Assembly: GCF_013402875.1 (NCBI RefSeq) | Contig: NZ_CP058579.1 | Span: forward strand, 1,922,001-1,986,000 | Direction of reading: 5' to 3' | Length of the DNA: 64,000 nucleotides | DNA from: Halorarum salinum | Lineage (GTDB): Archaea > Halobacteriota > Halobacteria > Halobacteriales > Haloferacaceae | Shown: positions 44,699 to 54,205 of the stretch, piece after piece | How positions within the stretch are numbered: position 1 is the first letter of the stretch | Layout: every line of letters starts with the position of its first letter | The notes under the pieces: generated by a model | What the model saw: the letters and a program-made list of their open reading frames with translations, nothing else | Databases searched by the model: none | What the model was told of the DNA's origin: nothing | Made by a program: the position numbers and the translations under genes

Positions 44699-45661
44699 AT
44701 GAGACAGGGTTCGCCAGCAGATTTCCACGAGCTTGAACCACAGGACGTCCGCGAATATTGGTCCCACGAGGCCCACGATTTCACACCGTGGTTGGCGGAC
44801 TCGATTGGGTCTGAAGAGGTATCGCATCTGGAGGACGTTCTCGGACTAGATTTAGAAGTGACCGAGACGGAGAAGAGCGTTGGAAAGTACAACGTCGATA
44901 TCGTTGCCGAGGTCGTCGACGATGGCCGGCAGGTCGTAATCGAGAGCCAACTGAGTTCTTCGGATCACGACCACCTCGGGAAGTCCATTGCCTACGCGGC
45001 TGGGGTTGATGCAGATATCATCGTCTGGATCTCACCCACGTTCAATGACGAACATCGAGACGCTATCCAGTGGCTGAATAAGAATAGCCGCGAGGGTGTC
45101 GATTTATTCGCAATTCGACTCGAAGTATGGCGAATCGGCGAATCTCCCCCAGCAGTCCGGTTCAATCCAGTCGAGGATCCCAGCGAGTGGAAGGAGAAAG
45201 CCAAGCGCTCGAAGGGAGAGCTGACCGAGACGAAGAAACTTCAAGAGGAGTACTGGACGCAGTTCCGAGATCTAATCGAGGGCCAGGAGACGCTATTACG
45301 GGGGCGGAAACCGAAGCCGCAGCACTGGTACAACAATCCGATTGGGAAATCGGGCTATAAACTTCAGTTTACGGTTAACACGGTGGAGAACAAGCTGTAC
45401 GCCCAACTCATCATAAACGACGACCCAGAAGCGTATCAGTCTCTGGAGCAACAGAAAGACCAGATAGAGGAGGAGATGGGCGAATCGCTCCTCTGGAGAC
45501 CTCCCGAAGAGGCCCAAGGAGAGAGCAACCGGAGTAAAATCACACTTCGCCGGGACGGATTCCTGTCCGACAAGGAGGAATGGGAGGAGTATCACGAATG
45601 GATGTTAGACCGGGGTGAACAGTTCCACGAGGTGTTCGCGGGACGGATTCAGCAATCCTGA
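44699..45661 (+). CDS. DUF4268 protein with endonuclease-like N-terminus
   Basis: 320 residues. N-terminal restriction-like fold: GKYNVDIVAEVVDDGRQVVIESQLSSSDHDHLGKSIAYAAG, in which the Asp, the Glu and the Gln (E-x-Q in place of E-x-K) mark a PD-(D/E)XK variant. C-terminal DUF4268 region: YWTQFRDLIEGQETLLRGR, WYNNPIGKSGYKLQFTVN and KITLRRDGFLSDKEEWEEYH. DUF4268 proteins occur near restriction and defence genes. It lies divergent from the Ski2-like operon and may belong to it. The intact start is at 44699 after an AT-rich promoter stretch. Confidence 0.7.
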   Translation: MRQGSPADFHELEPQDVREYWSHEAHDFTPWLADSIGSEEVSHLEDVLGLDLEVTETEKSVGKYNVDIVAEVVDDGRQVVIESQLSSSDHDHLGKSIAYAAGVDADIIVWISPTFNDEHRDAIQWLNKNSREGVDLFAIRLEVWRIGESPPAVRFNPVEDPSEWKEKAKRSKGELTETKKLQEEYWTQFRDLIEGQETLLRGRKPKPQHWYNNPIGKSGYKLQFTVNTVENKLYAQLIINDDPEAYQSLEQQKDQIEEEMGESLLWRPPEEAQGESNRSKITLRRDGFLSDKEEWEEYHEWMLDRGEQFHEVFAGRIQQS

Positions 45662-45824
45662 GAGTTGGATATTTATGTGTTACCGCGTTGTGAGTTGAAT
45701 TCGTGGGAGAATCGAGAGTGTGAATGAGGACATAGAAATCTTAGCGGGCAACCGGGAAGATTTGCTTGAAGAACTACGGGATGTCGTCTGCGCAGATGAA
45801 GAATGAGTCATCAGAGGGGTTCTA

Positions 45825-46373
45825 ATGGAAATCGTGAGTACAATGGGAACCGGTTCGCTTGGGCGCGAACTGGACTTAGAGCCTCTCGTTAGCGATCTTC
45901 AGTCACGACTTGGTGAGGTAGTGAATGCGAATTTTCGTGGCGACGCTATGGTGACCGTCCGATTAGAAGAAAACGGACCTGCCTACACAATCTATCGAAC
46001 TGGGTCATTCCAAATCCGGGGTGCCGAGACTGAAGAGGATTTGGTAAGTGCAGAGGGACGCTTCCGAGAAGCATTAGATGAACTTGATATTGAGGTAAAC
46101 GATTACGAATTTGAACACGTGACTTCGGTGTTCATGGAAACCCTTGACCAAAAGGTAGATCTTGAAACTGCGATGATTGCTCTTGGGTTGGAAAATGCCG
46201 AATACGAGCCGGAACAATTCCCAGGACTCATTTATCGCCCTCCCTCTTTCGAGGTCACCTTGCTGGTCTTCGCAAGCGGGAAGATCATCATTGGCGGAAC
46301 TACTGACAGGAACCAGGCCCTCGATGCAGTGAACCGCCTACGAGAGCAGTTAAGTTCCATAGAACGCGTTTGA
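45825..46373 (+). CDS. Divergent TATA-binding protein paralogue
   Basis: 182 residues. A TBP has two direct repeats. The second is well kept (YEPEQFPGLIYRPPSFEVTLLVFASGKIIIGGTTDRNQA) and the first is diverged (FRGDAMVTVRLEENGPAYTIYRTGSFQIRGAETEED). The N-terminus MEIVSTMGTGSLGRELDLEP replaces the usual acidic tail and matches the start of its neighbour. Divergence suggests a specialised promoter factor. It is convergent with a second TBP. A 28-residue frame just upstream (45720-45806) is unsupported. Confidence 0.8.
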   Translation: MEIVSTMGTGSLGRELDLEPLVSDLQSRLGEVVNANFRGDAMVTVRLEENGPAYTIYRTGSFQIRGAETEEDLVSAEGRFREALDELDIEVNDYEFEHVTSVFMETLDQKVDLETAMIALGLENAEYEPEQFPGLIYRPPSFEVTLLVFASGKIIIGGTTDRNQALDAVNRLREQLSSIERV

Positions 46374-46384
46374 GGCCCTTGCTC

Positions 46385-46924
46385 CTAGAAGAGAGTATCA
46401 ATTTCCTTTAAGAGATCAGCGACTGCCTCTTCGGCCGAGTGAACGTCTGTTGTTCCGGTGATGATTACCTTTCCAGAACCGAAGATTAACATCACACAGT
46501 TATGGTTCGTCGGTCTGTAGACTAACCCAGGAAACTGCTCTGGCTCATACTCAGTGAACTCTAGCCCCAGCCCGATAGCAAGCGCTGAGAGATCCAGTTG
46601 TTTGTCGATATCCGCCATACAAACATAATTCTGGATTTTATACCACTCGTCCCCAGCCTCCGGAAGAATGCTATGGTCTGTGAGTAACCGGAGAAATTCC
46701 GAGGGAGTAGCGAATGCCTCTTCCTCTGAGCCAGCCCCGGTGATGATGTATTTGCCCGTGCGGTAAACCGTGATTAGAGGTGCAGAGTCATCGAGACGGA
46801 AGTAGGCACCTGGATATTTCTCTGGGTCGTAATCAACAACCTCGCTCAATTCATGAGCTACAACCTCAAGATCTATCTCAATGCCCAAAGAGCCCGAAGC
46901 GACGACGTTCTCCACGCTAACCAT
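46385..46924 (-). CDS. tbp: TATA-binding protein paralogue
   Basis: 179 residues. Repeat 1: YDPEKYPGAYFRLDDSAPLITVYRTGKYIITGAGSEEEAF. Repeat 2: YEPEQFPGLVYRPTNHNCVMLIFGSGKVIITGTTDVHSAEE. The EQFPGLVYR and SGKVIITGT segments are canonical TBP. The N-terminus MVSVENVVASGSLGIEIDLE is standard archaeal. It differs from housekeeping TBP in parts of repeat 1 (SDHSILPEA-type insertion, CMADIDKQLDL). It is convergent with the other TBP, their stops about 11 bases apart. Haloarchaea commonly carry several TBPs on plasmids; which promoters these serve is unknown. Confidence 0.85.
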   Translation of the reverse strand: MVSVENVVASGSLGIEIDLEVVAHELSEVVDYDPEKYPGAYFRLDDSAPLITVYRTGKYIITGAGSEEEAFATPSEFLRLLTDHSILPEAGDEWYKIQNYVCMADIDKQLDLSALAIGLGLEFTEYEPEQFPGLVYRPTNHNCVMLIFGSGKVIITGTTDVHSAEEAVADLLKEIDTLF

Positions 46925-47121
46925 TCTATGATCCTCTATGTCACGTCTCTCATCTCACCGAATAATAAACTGCGGTAACTGGCTTTCTTGGTCGCCGGTC
47001 TTTGCTGGATGTACAAACTGCCAAAAATCGCAGCTGTCGAGAGGTGACGTAGGTTCATATACGAAAACGAGGGGAATTACCCTCGGATGATTCACCGACA
47101 GCCCGCGACTGTTTGCCAAGA

Positions 47122-47129
47122 GTATATAT
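47122..47129 (+). promoter_or_regulatory. TATA box of the methyltransferase-helicase operon
   Basis: GTATATAT lies 32-39 bases before the ATG at 47161 and 14-21 before another at 47143. Transcription should begin near 47150, which argues against the in-frame TTG at 47113 and for 47161. Confidence 0.5.
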
Positions 47130-47160
47130 GGTGCTAGAGAGAATGGCCGTCAAGCGAAAT

Positions 47161-50100
47161 ATGTCTGTCAGAACTCCCATCGAAGGTCTCGCCTCAATCG
47201 AAAACGGAGGCGACGTTATCGACTATCTACTCAATTCAGAAGGATTAAACTACAGTACCTTTGTCGAGGTCCCGAGCGGAATAAAGCGTAACCAAGGGAG
47301 GAACGATTGGTACGAGGCACACTTAGTCGATGAGAATGGTGACGGCATCATTCGATACATCGAGCTCGAAGCATCTGGGGATAGCCCCACATTTAGCGAT
47401 CTGAAGCGACACCTGAAACGCCACGGAAGCCCAGTTAACGAACTTTTCACTGTCATCGCATACAGGAAATCCGATGAGGGGCCACTGACCAGTCCCCTGA
47501 ACGACGACCTAACGTTCCTTTACATTGAGGAGCAGTTTTCTTCAGAAGACGTCGAGGTGACCTTCGATCTCAACTACTTCACGGTCAAGCGGTTTGGCGT
47601 CGAACCAGCGTACCTCGACTATCTTGACGACCTCTCCGTGGACTCTGGACAAGGTCGAACGAGTCTCGAAGGGGACGTTGAGGATGTCTTCTCCATCCGA
47701 GAGGTCACGCGTAACTTCTACCAAGATTTCGGGGAAATCTTCCGTGAGGATCTTCAAGATGCGATTCACGGCTTGAAGGAACCGGAGGAGAACCTCAATG
47801 CATATACGCGAACGGTCGTCAATCGCGTCCTGTTCTTGCTGTTCATTGAGGAGAAGGGGTGGCTTGACGGCGATGTGGACTACGTCGAGAACAAGTACGA
47901 AGAAGTGGCCAAAGAGGACGATCTGCACGTTTACGACGACTTATTCGAGCCACTGTTCTTCGAAGCGCTCTCAGAGGAGGGGACAACGGAATCGGACCGC
48001 CTCGGTCAGATCCCCTTCCTCAACGGCGGTCTGTTTGAGCGCAAGGACATCGAAGAGGACGTTGAAATTGACGAGGAATTCTTCGACAAGCTCCTCAGTC
48101 CGGAGGATGGCGACGATGGCGAACCGGAAGGGTTCCTCCGGCGATACAAGATCTCGCTTCGTGAGTCGAATCCCAGCGAACAGGAACTCGTCGTCGACCC
48201 GGAGTTCATCGGGCGTATCTTCGAGATGTTCATGCAGGAGGACGAACGTTCAGAGGTGGGCGCGTTCTACACCCCGAAACCTATCACCGCCTACATGACG
48301 AAGAACGCGCTCAAGCAGCATCTGCTGGGGCAAACCGACATCTCCCACGAAGAGGCTGTGTCACTGGTTAGTGACCACACCGCCCCCGACTCGCTCACTG
48401 AGGACCAGATCGAGGACGTCAATAACGCTCTTCGATCTGCGACTGTACTGGATCCGGCAGTGGGCAGTGGCGCGTTCATCATCGCCATGCTGGAGGAGCT
48501 TGTCGCCGTCTCGGAAGCACTTGACGATAGTACTGGCGACGGCCGAAGCCGGTTCCAGCTGAAAGAAGAGTTCATCGCGGACACGCTCTACGGTGTCGAC
48601 ATCGACGCTGGCGGTATCGAACTGTGTAAGTTCCGTGTCTGGCTCCACCTAATGCAGGATCTCGACGTAGACCACGACGAGTTCCTTGATTCTAACGAAG
48701 AATTCGCACTGCCCAATCTCGGATTCAAGTTCTTTGTCGGAAACAGCCTTGTCGGAGAGCATGACCCAACAAACGTCGACGCTCAGCAAGCCACTCTAAC
48801 GGGGGGGCTCGACAGCACACTCGAAGAGATTCACGAGGTTAGGACCCAATACCAGACCGCACACGGTGATGAAAAGGATCGACTTGCCGAGCGTCTTGAG
48901 GAACTTACTGACGAACTGGACACTCAGTTGGCCGTTGAGAAGAGTAGCTGGATGACTGAGGTTGTTGAAGAAACGGACGAAACCTTCGCGTGGACACTTA
49001 ACATTCCAGAGGTCATTCTGGACGGGGGGTTCGATATTGTAATTGGTAATCCACCGTACGAAGGGCAATCTCAACAGGATTATATCGGAGAACTCGCCCG
49101 CTTCTACGACAAGAAGTACGACTTCTACAAGACCATCCCACGGATGCGACACGATTTGTATCAGAAATTCAATATTAGGGGTTGGGAACTGACACGGAAA
49201 GGCGGTGTACTGTCCTATATTACGAGCAATACGTTTTACACCATCGGGTCTAAGCAGACGACGCGGCAACTGCTCCAGCGGAACCAATTACTCGATTTAC
49301 TAAGAGCGAATTCTGACACATTCGAAGCAACGGTCGAACCTGCAATCTTTGCACTGCAAAAGCGGGATCCAGATCCAGCACACAAATTCAATTATATCGA
49401 TGCATCAGAGACAGAGATTCAGGAGTATCGCTCGTTCGTTCGGGAATTAGACACTTCCGAGTCCGACGCTGAACGGGTCGCACCGCTTGACCTCCACGAT
49501 TCATCCCGCGGGTATCGCGTCCAACTTCAGGTCTACAAAGACACGCTGCGGAGTGCGTTTTTCGAGCCGACCGAGACGAACATGAGGCTCCACGACCAAT
49601 TTATGTCCCGGATCAAGAGCCTCGCCGAGGAGTGGGAGTCTGAGTTACAGGACGTAACGACATTGAAGCATAACGCAGAGAAGATAACGCAAAACCACAC
49701 CTCACAATTAGATACAGGCGATGTGTCTATCCTCGGATTGCTAACTCTCGGAGGACAGGGGATGACGACCGATAAGAATGCGAAGTATATGGCATTTTTA
49801 GAAGGAACCGAAGAGGCCGAAGAGTTAGCCGACCGAAACCCCGACTTCAAGCTGAACGAGCGCAACGAAAATGAGTATAAATACCTTGACAAGGTTATCA
49901 CCAAAGATCGAGTCGCGGATCCCAGTAATCTCACTTCTGAGGAACAATTAAACGGAATTGATAGCTCAAAGACAGCCACCTGGGTTCCGATCGAAAAGGG
50001 GTTCCGTCAATCAGATCTTTACTATAAGCCTCAGGTCGAATATATCAACTGGTCAAAGGATTCATTACAGGAAATTCAGAGTCACCGGAACGGGATCTTA

Positions 50101-50505
50101 AAGAATATCGACTATTACTTTGAACCCGGAGTGTTCCTCTCTATCGGCGGATTCGCTAATCTTAAAGCCAGATATACGAATAACCGAGCTATCGACCATA
50201 CTGGTAATATATTCGCCCCAACTATCCTACAAAAGCTGTCCGTGAAGTACCTCATCGGAATCCTCAATTCAGAAGTACCCATCCATATCACCGAGAACTT
50301 CATTAATTCAACTGGACTTGAGACCGCCGACCTCCGTTTGATTCCCATTCCGATTCCGACCGAGGAACAACGGGAAAGTGTCGAGATGCTGGTCGATAGA
50401 GCGATTGAATCTCAGCGAGGGAATCGGTCGGAGTCTCTTGAATCGATTCAGGTAGAGGTTGAAGAGATCGTAGAGCAGATCTATCAGGTGGACTTGGATG
50501 AGTGA
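47161..50505 (+). CDS. Eco57I-like/N6-adenine methyltransferase, type II-like restriction-modification
   Basis: 1114 residues from the ATG at 47161 (MSVRTPIEGLASIENGGDVI). N-terminal portion resembles helical regions of large restriction enzymes (YYIEEQF-type, NRVLFLLFIEEKGWL). Then FYTPKPITAYMTKNAL, motif I VLDPAVGSGAFIIAMLEEL (about residue 428), DTLYGVDIDAGGIELCKFRVWL, and the catalytic motif FDIVIGNPPYEGQ (NPPY, about residue 630) of adenine-N6 methylases. The C-terminus (KYLIGILNSEVPIHITENF) is a target-recognition-like region. It methylates host DNA. The next gene overlaps by 8 bases and should be the cleaving partner. Confidence 0.85.
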   Translation: MSVRTPIEGLASIENGGDVIDYLLNSEGLNYSTFVEVPSGIKRNQGRNDWYEAHLVDENGDGIIRYIELEASGDSPTFSDLKRHLKRHGSPVNELFTVIAYRKSDEGPLTSPLNDDLTFLYIEEQFSSEDVEVTFDLNYFTVKRFGVEPAYLDYLDDLSVDSGQGRTSLEGDVEDVFSIREVTRNFYQDFGEIFREDLQDAIHGLKEPEENLNAYTRTVVNRVLFLLFIEEKGWLDGDVDYVENKYEEVAKEDDLHVYDDLFEPLFFEALSEEGTTESDRLGQIPFLNGGLFERKDIEEDVEIDEEFFDKLLSPEDGDDGEPEGFLRRYKISLRESNPSEQELVVDPEFIGRIFEMFMQEDERSEVGAFYTPKPITAYMTKNALKQHLLGQTDISHEEAVSLVSDHTAPDSLTEDQIEDVNNALRSATVLDPAVGSGAFIIAMLEELVAVSEALDDSTGDGRSRFQLKEEFIADTLYGVDIDAGGIELCKFRVWLHLMQDLDVDHDEFLDSNEEFALPNLGFKFFVGNSLVGEHDPTNVDAQQATLTGGLDSTLEEIHEVRTQYQTAHGDEKDRLAERLEELTDELDTQLAVEKSSWMTEVVEETDETFAWTLNIPEVILDGGFDIVIGNPPYEGQSQQDYIGELARFYDKKYDFYKTIPRMRHDLYQKFNIRGWELTRKGGVLSYITSNTFYTIGSKQTTRQLLQRNQLLDLLRANSDTFEATVEPAIFALQKRDPDPAHKFNYIDASETEIQEYRSFVRELDTSESDAERVAPLDLHDSSRGYRVQLQVYKDTLRSAFFEPTETNMRLHDQFMSRIKSLAEEWESELQDVTTLKHNAEKITQNHTSQLDTGDVSILGLLTLGGQGMTTDKNAKYMAFLEGTEEAEELADRNPDFKLNERNENEYKYLDKVITKDRVADPSNLTSEEQLNGIDSSKTATWVPIEKGFRQSDLYYKPQVEYINWSKDSLQEIQSHRNGILKNIDYYFEPGVFLSIGGFANLKARYTNNRAIDHTGNIFAPTILQKLSVKYLIGILNSEVPIHITENFINSTGLETADLRLIPIPIPTEEQRESVEMLVDRAIESQRGNRSESLESIQVEVEEIVEQIYQVDLDE

Positions 50506-53500
50506 CCCAGACTGGAGCGACTACTCCGACGTCCTCGACAACCGCGAATATGACGTCGCCGAGCGAGCGAACGCTCTTGCGCCTGAAGCCGAGACTGTCC
50601 GCATCGCCGTCGGTTACTTCTATCTTGGTGGTTTCGACCTCCTGAAGGAGAATCTCCGAAGGGCCGAACGCATTGAGATCCTCATCGGAACCGATACCGA
50701 TCAGCGTACCATCGATGAACTGGAACGTGGGTTCGCTGACGACCTAGATGAATACGACCGCTCTGAAGCCCAAGAGGGGATCAATCGGCTTTACGAGCTC
50801 ATTCAGGAGGACAAGGTGGATGTGCGTGTGTACGACGACAGTCGGTTCCATCCGAAGCTCTATCTCTTCGAACATCCGGCGGGTTCCCCGGACCTCGGCC
50901 GGGCGATTATCGGCTCCTCGAACCTCTCCGCCAGCGGTCTCCGTGGGAACGTCGAACTGAACGTCGAAAAGAAGGACAACAACACGATCCGGTATCTCGG
51001 CGAGTGGTTCGAGGATATCTGGGCGGAGGCCAGCGAATTCGATAAGGACCTTATGTCTGCCGAGATAGAGAAGTCGCAGTTCGGAGACGACCTCCCAGAC
51101 ACCTCCACGGGAAAAGGTGAAACATCGGTCGCCGAGGTGGAAACGATTTCACCGTACGAAGCGACGAAACGGTTTATTGTCGAGCAGTTTTCCCGAGACG
51201 TCCGAGAGGGCACCCTACTTCAGGACATCTCTGGCGATTACGAAGAACAACTCACAGCGTTCCAGCAGGACGCGTTCAGGGCAGCTCGTCGTCCGCTCGA
51301 AAAATACAACGGCGTCGTACTAGCGGACAGCGTCGGTCTGGGCAAGTCATACATCGGTGCCCCTCTCGTACAGGACTACACGAGTTCCCGAGATGATGTT
51401 CTCGTCATCGCTCCCAAACGGTTGGAGCGGATGTGGATGCGGGACCTCCTTGATGCGGACACCGGCGAGTTCCCGACAACTGCTGAGAAGACGTTTATGA
51501 GTTTCAATAAACTCTCCCGTCTATCTGAAAAGGAGATCCAACGGCTCCGTGGAGTTGATCTGATTCTCGTCGACGAGGCTCACAACCTCCGAAATACTGG
51601 AACACAGCGCTACGATAAACTCCAGTCAATCGGTCGGATGGGCAAGAAGTTCGTGATGCTGACTGCAACGCCGATCCACAACTCCGTCAGAGACGTGGAC
51701 AATTTGATCAAGGTGTTTGCCGACGACGATGACTTCGACATCGAGCTTCAGGGCTTGTCACCGAGCGAGATTTTTAAACAGTATGACCGCCTCTCCAGCG
51801 AGGAAGACAAATCCGCGAGCACTCAGAGTCGGCTTTCGGACTTGGAAGAACTCATTGAGTCAATTATGCGGGAGGTCATCATTTCGAGGGACCGGAAGTA
51901 CATCCTCGAAAATTACGAGGAGATCACCATCGGAGACCGGGCCATTAGCGTCCCTGATCGAAAGCCGCGTCTTGTCACACCCGATGACCCTCGTCTCGAC
52001 GAACTCTATAGTGACATCGTCGATACAGTCATCGGCTCAGATGACTCCGAGAACTCTGGATTGAACATCCCCTACGTTAGTGCTGATCGGTATGACGCTG
52101 ACGGAGACGAAGAAGAGGAACTAATCATTGAGTACCAGAACGCGAGCATTCTGATGCTCATTAATCTCCTCAAACGTCTTGAGAGCAGCCTTGCCGCGTT
52201 CGAGAGTTCTGTTGAACGGCTTATGGAACGAGAGCGCATCACACGTCACATCGCTACTGGTGACCTGGATGATGCGCAAAACCGGAGTGACGCCGTCGAA
52301 CAGATACGAGATACATTCGAGGACGATTTCGCCAAAGATGTTGACTTCGAGGACGTCGCAGAAGCCCTCAATAGAGTCAGTCCATCGAAGAGGGATGAAA
52401 TCGTAGCAGACATTGATGAAGACCTTCGAGAACTGGATCGAATAAAACGGCAAGCACAGAATGCACTTCAGACCAAAGAAGATGGACGCACTAAAGACGC
52501 TAAGGCGGAACGTCTGCGTGGGTTAATTGACCGAGAGCTATCGGACGAGAAGGTTCTCATATTCAGCCAGTACGTACCCACGATTACGCACCTCTTTGAG
52601 CAACTAACTGGGGAGAATCCTGCACACACGAACGTTGCTACACTTGGTCAAGATCCGAGTAATCCTACCGTCGGATTTGTCCACGGGGGAAGTGGGTACG
52701 ATGAGAGAATTGTTGAGCGATTTGCTCCAGAAGCTCAAGAGGCCGATGTGACCCTCGGCGAAGAGATTGACATCCTGTTTGCGACCGACGTATTAGGAGT
52801 CGGACAGAATCTCCAAGATGCACGAGTCCTCGTGAACTACGATCTCCACTGGAACCCGATGAAGATGGAGCAGAGAATTGGGCGTCTTGACCGCATCACC
52901 ACGCGGCATGATGAACTGTGGATCTACAACTTTGCTCCGACAGGTGACCTACGGAAGCAGCTCGGGCTCGTCGAGGGGATTCAAGAGAAAATCGAAGATA
53001 TCGCCAACACGTTCGGTCATGCCGCTCCCATCCTGGATACTGCTGAAGAGCAAGTACACAAAACGCTCATCACCTACGAGCGACTGGAAGAAGGCGGTGC
53101 AGAGTTTGGGGACGAACGGTTGGAGGGTATTGGGTCGAAGTACGACGATCTCAGAAATGTCGTTCGATCGTTCTGTGAGGAGAATGATGTCGATATCGAG
53201 GAGCTTCTGGAAACCTACGATGCCGTCGCAGACAGGTCGGAACCACAGTATTTCGTCTCTCCTGGCGAAGAAGGATACGTCTCACTCGCCCACTTAGAAC
53301 ATAGTAGTGGACGCACTGAATGGCGGACCACCATCTTCGATTCGGATCGAGTACAAAGCACCACAATCGGAGGGCAAACGGTCTTCACCCAATTCCCACG
53401 GTTAGAGACTGATGAAGTTCGAGTGTTCGAAACCATCTCCTCCCCCGATACCACTCGCCACGCGATTCCTGAGGACGATTTTGATGAGTTGAAGTCTTTC

Positions 53501-53860
53501 GTGAGTGAGTTGGGCACGCCGAGTACGTGGCAAAACGACATTCTTAGTCGGCAGAGTGGAGATAGTGACGTTGTTACCGACATTAAACAACTATGTCGAC
53601 AGATTGCGGACAGCGACGTGGATGTGAGCGGAGAAGCAGAAAAGATTGTTGGCCTGCTGGGTGATCACGAGATGAGCGACTGGGCAGAGGGCCAGTTGCG
53701 CACAATACATCGGAGACGTCGTAGATATGGGGCTAACGGTACGATTCGAAGGATACACCACAAACTCACAGAGGGGATTGAGTTAGTCGATCCGGAGACC
53801 GTTATGGAAGCAGAAGTTGCGATTGCAGGGCAATTGGACGATAGCACACCGGAGAAATAA
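50498..53860 (+). CDS. PLD nuclease-SNF2 helicase, restriction partner
   Basis: 1120 residues. The N-terminal phospholipase-D-like domain has the HxK motif RFHPKLYLFEHP (about residue 116) and IIGSSNLSASGLRGNVELNV. Then an SNF2-type helicase: Walker A LADSVGLGKSYIG (about 276), LILVDEAHNLRN (DEAH, about 358), MLTATPIHNSVRD, and motifs V-VI LFATDVLGVGQNLQDARVLV and MKMEQRIGRLDR (about 760-790). It starts 8 bases inside the methyltransferase, so both form one restriction-modification cassette. DISARM has related parts (PLD, SNF2-type DrmD, methylase), but here PLD and helicase are fused and no DrmA/DrmB follows. Confidence 0.82.
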   Translation: MSDPDWSDYSDVLDNREYDVAERANALAPEAETVRIAVGYFYLGGFDLLKENLRRAERIEILIGTDTDQRTIDELERGFADDLDEYDRSEAQEGINRLYELIQEDKVDVRVYDDSRFHPKLYLFEHPAGSPDLGRAIIGSSNLSASGLRGNVELNVEKKDNNTIRYLGEWFEDIWAEASEFDKDLMSAEIEKSQFGDDLPDTSTGKGETSVAEVETISPYEATKRFIVEQFSRDVREGTLLQDISGDYEEQLTAFQQDAFRAARRPLEKYNGVVLADSVGLGKSYIGAPLVQDYTSSRDDVLVIAPKRLERMWMRDLLDADTGEFPTTAEKTFMSFNKLSRLSEKEIQRLRGVDLILVDEAHNLRNTGTQRYDKLQSIGRMGKKFVMLTATPIHNSVRDVDNLIKVFADDDDFDIELQGLSPSEIFKQYDRLSSEEDKSASTQSRLSDLEELIESIMREVIISRDRKYILENYEEITIGDRAISVPDRKPRLVTPDDPRLDELYSDIVDTVIGSDDSENSGLNIPYVSADRYDADGDEEEELIIEYQNASILMLINLLKRLESSLAAFESSVERLMERERITRHIATGDLDDAQNRSDAVEQIRDTFEDDFAKDVDFEDVAEALNRVSPSKRDEIVADIDEDLRELDRIKRQAQNALQTKEDGRTKDAKAERLRGLIDRELSDEKVLIFSQYVPTITHLFEQLTGENPAHTNVATLGQDPSNPTVGFVHGGSGYDERIVERFAPEAQEADVTLGEEIDILFATDVLGVGQNLQDARVLVNYDLHWNPMKMEQRIGRLDRITTRHDELWIYNFAPTGDLRKQLGLVEGIQEKIEDIANTFGHAAPILDTAEEQVHKTLITYERLEEGGAEFGDERLEGIGSKYDDLRNVVRSFCEENDVDIEELLETYDAVADRSEPQYFVSPGEEGYVSLAHLEHSSGRTEWRTTIFDSDRVQSTTIGGQTVFTQFPRLETDEVRVFETISSPDTTRHAIPEDDFDELKSFVSELGTPSTWQNDILSRQSGDSDVVTDIKQLCRQIADSDVDVSGEAEKIVGLLGDHEMSDWAEGQLRTIHRRRRRYGANGTIRRIHHKLTEGIELVDPETVMEAEVAIAGQLDDSTPEK

Positions 53861-54021
53861 TTCACAGAAGTATCCTGCTATCTAACTCTCCTGTAGTAGA
53901 GAGTAACCCAAAGCCTAAGCCGTTGCTTTACATCTTGGCTCTTGCGAACCACAAGACGGCGACGCCCTGATGCACGATCCATGATGCGACATCATGGTCT
54001 CTACAGCCAGAACGGTCGTTC

Positions 54022-54031
54022 CCTTATAAGG
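54022..54031 (+). promoter_or_regulatory. TATA box upstream of recombinase 5
   Basis: CCTTATAAGG, a perfect palindrome, lies 43-52 bases ahead of the leader ATG at 54074, the same distance as the TATA box of recombinase 1 from its MGAAG start. Confidence 0.5.
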
Positions 54032-54073
54032 AACCCACCGCTGTCCCGTGTATCACGACCATCACGAAAACGA

Positions 54074-54106
54074 ATGGGCGCTGCAGGCGCTGGTCACTAC
54101 CCGTGA
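54074..54106 (+). CDS. Leader peptide MGAAGAGHYP ahead of recombinase 5
   Basis: ATGGGCGCTGCAGG starts a 10-codon frame MGAAGAGHYP ending in TGA at 54104. Recombinase 1 begins with the nearly identical MGAAGDGYYP, there continuing in frame. Codons agree for the first five residues. Here the stop uncouples it from the recombinase start at 54206. It may be a regulatory uORF or a conserved DNA site read as peptide. Confidence 0.35.
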   Translation: MGAAGAGHYP

Positions 54107-54205
54107 CCGAGGGTGATTTCCGCCGTTCCAGCCGCACTCCCCGACAATCCCAGATGGGCCATGCTCCGAGACTCATCCGGTTCGCTCAACACCACCCCAT
54201 CAGCA

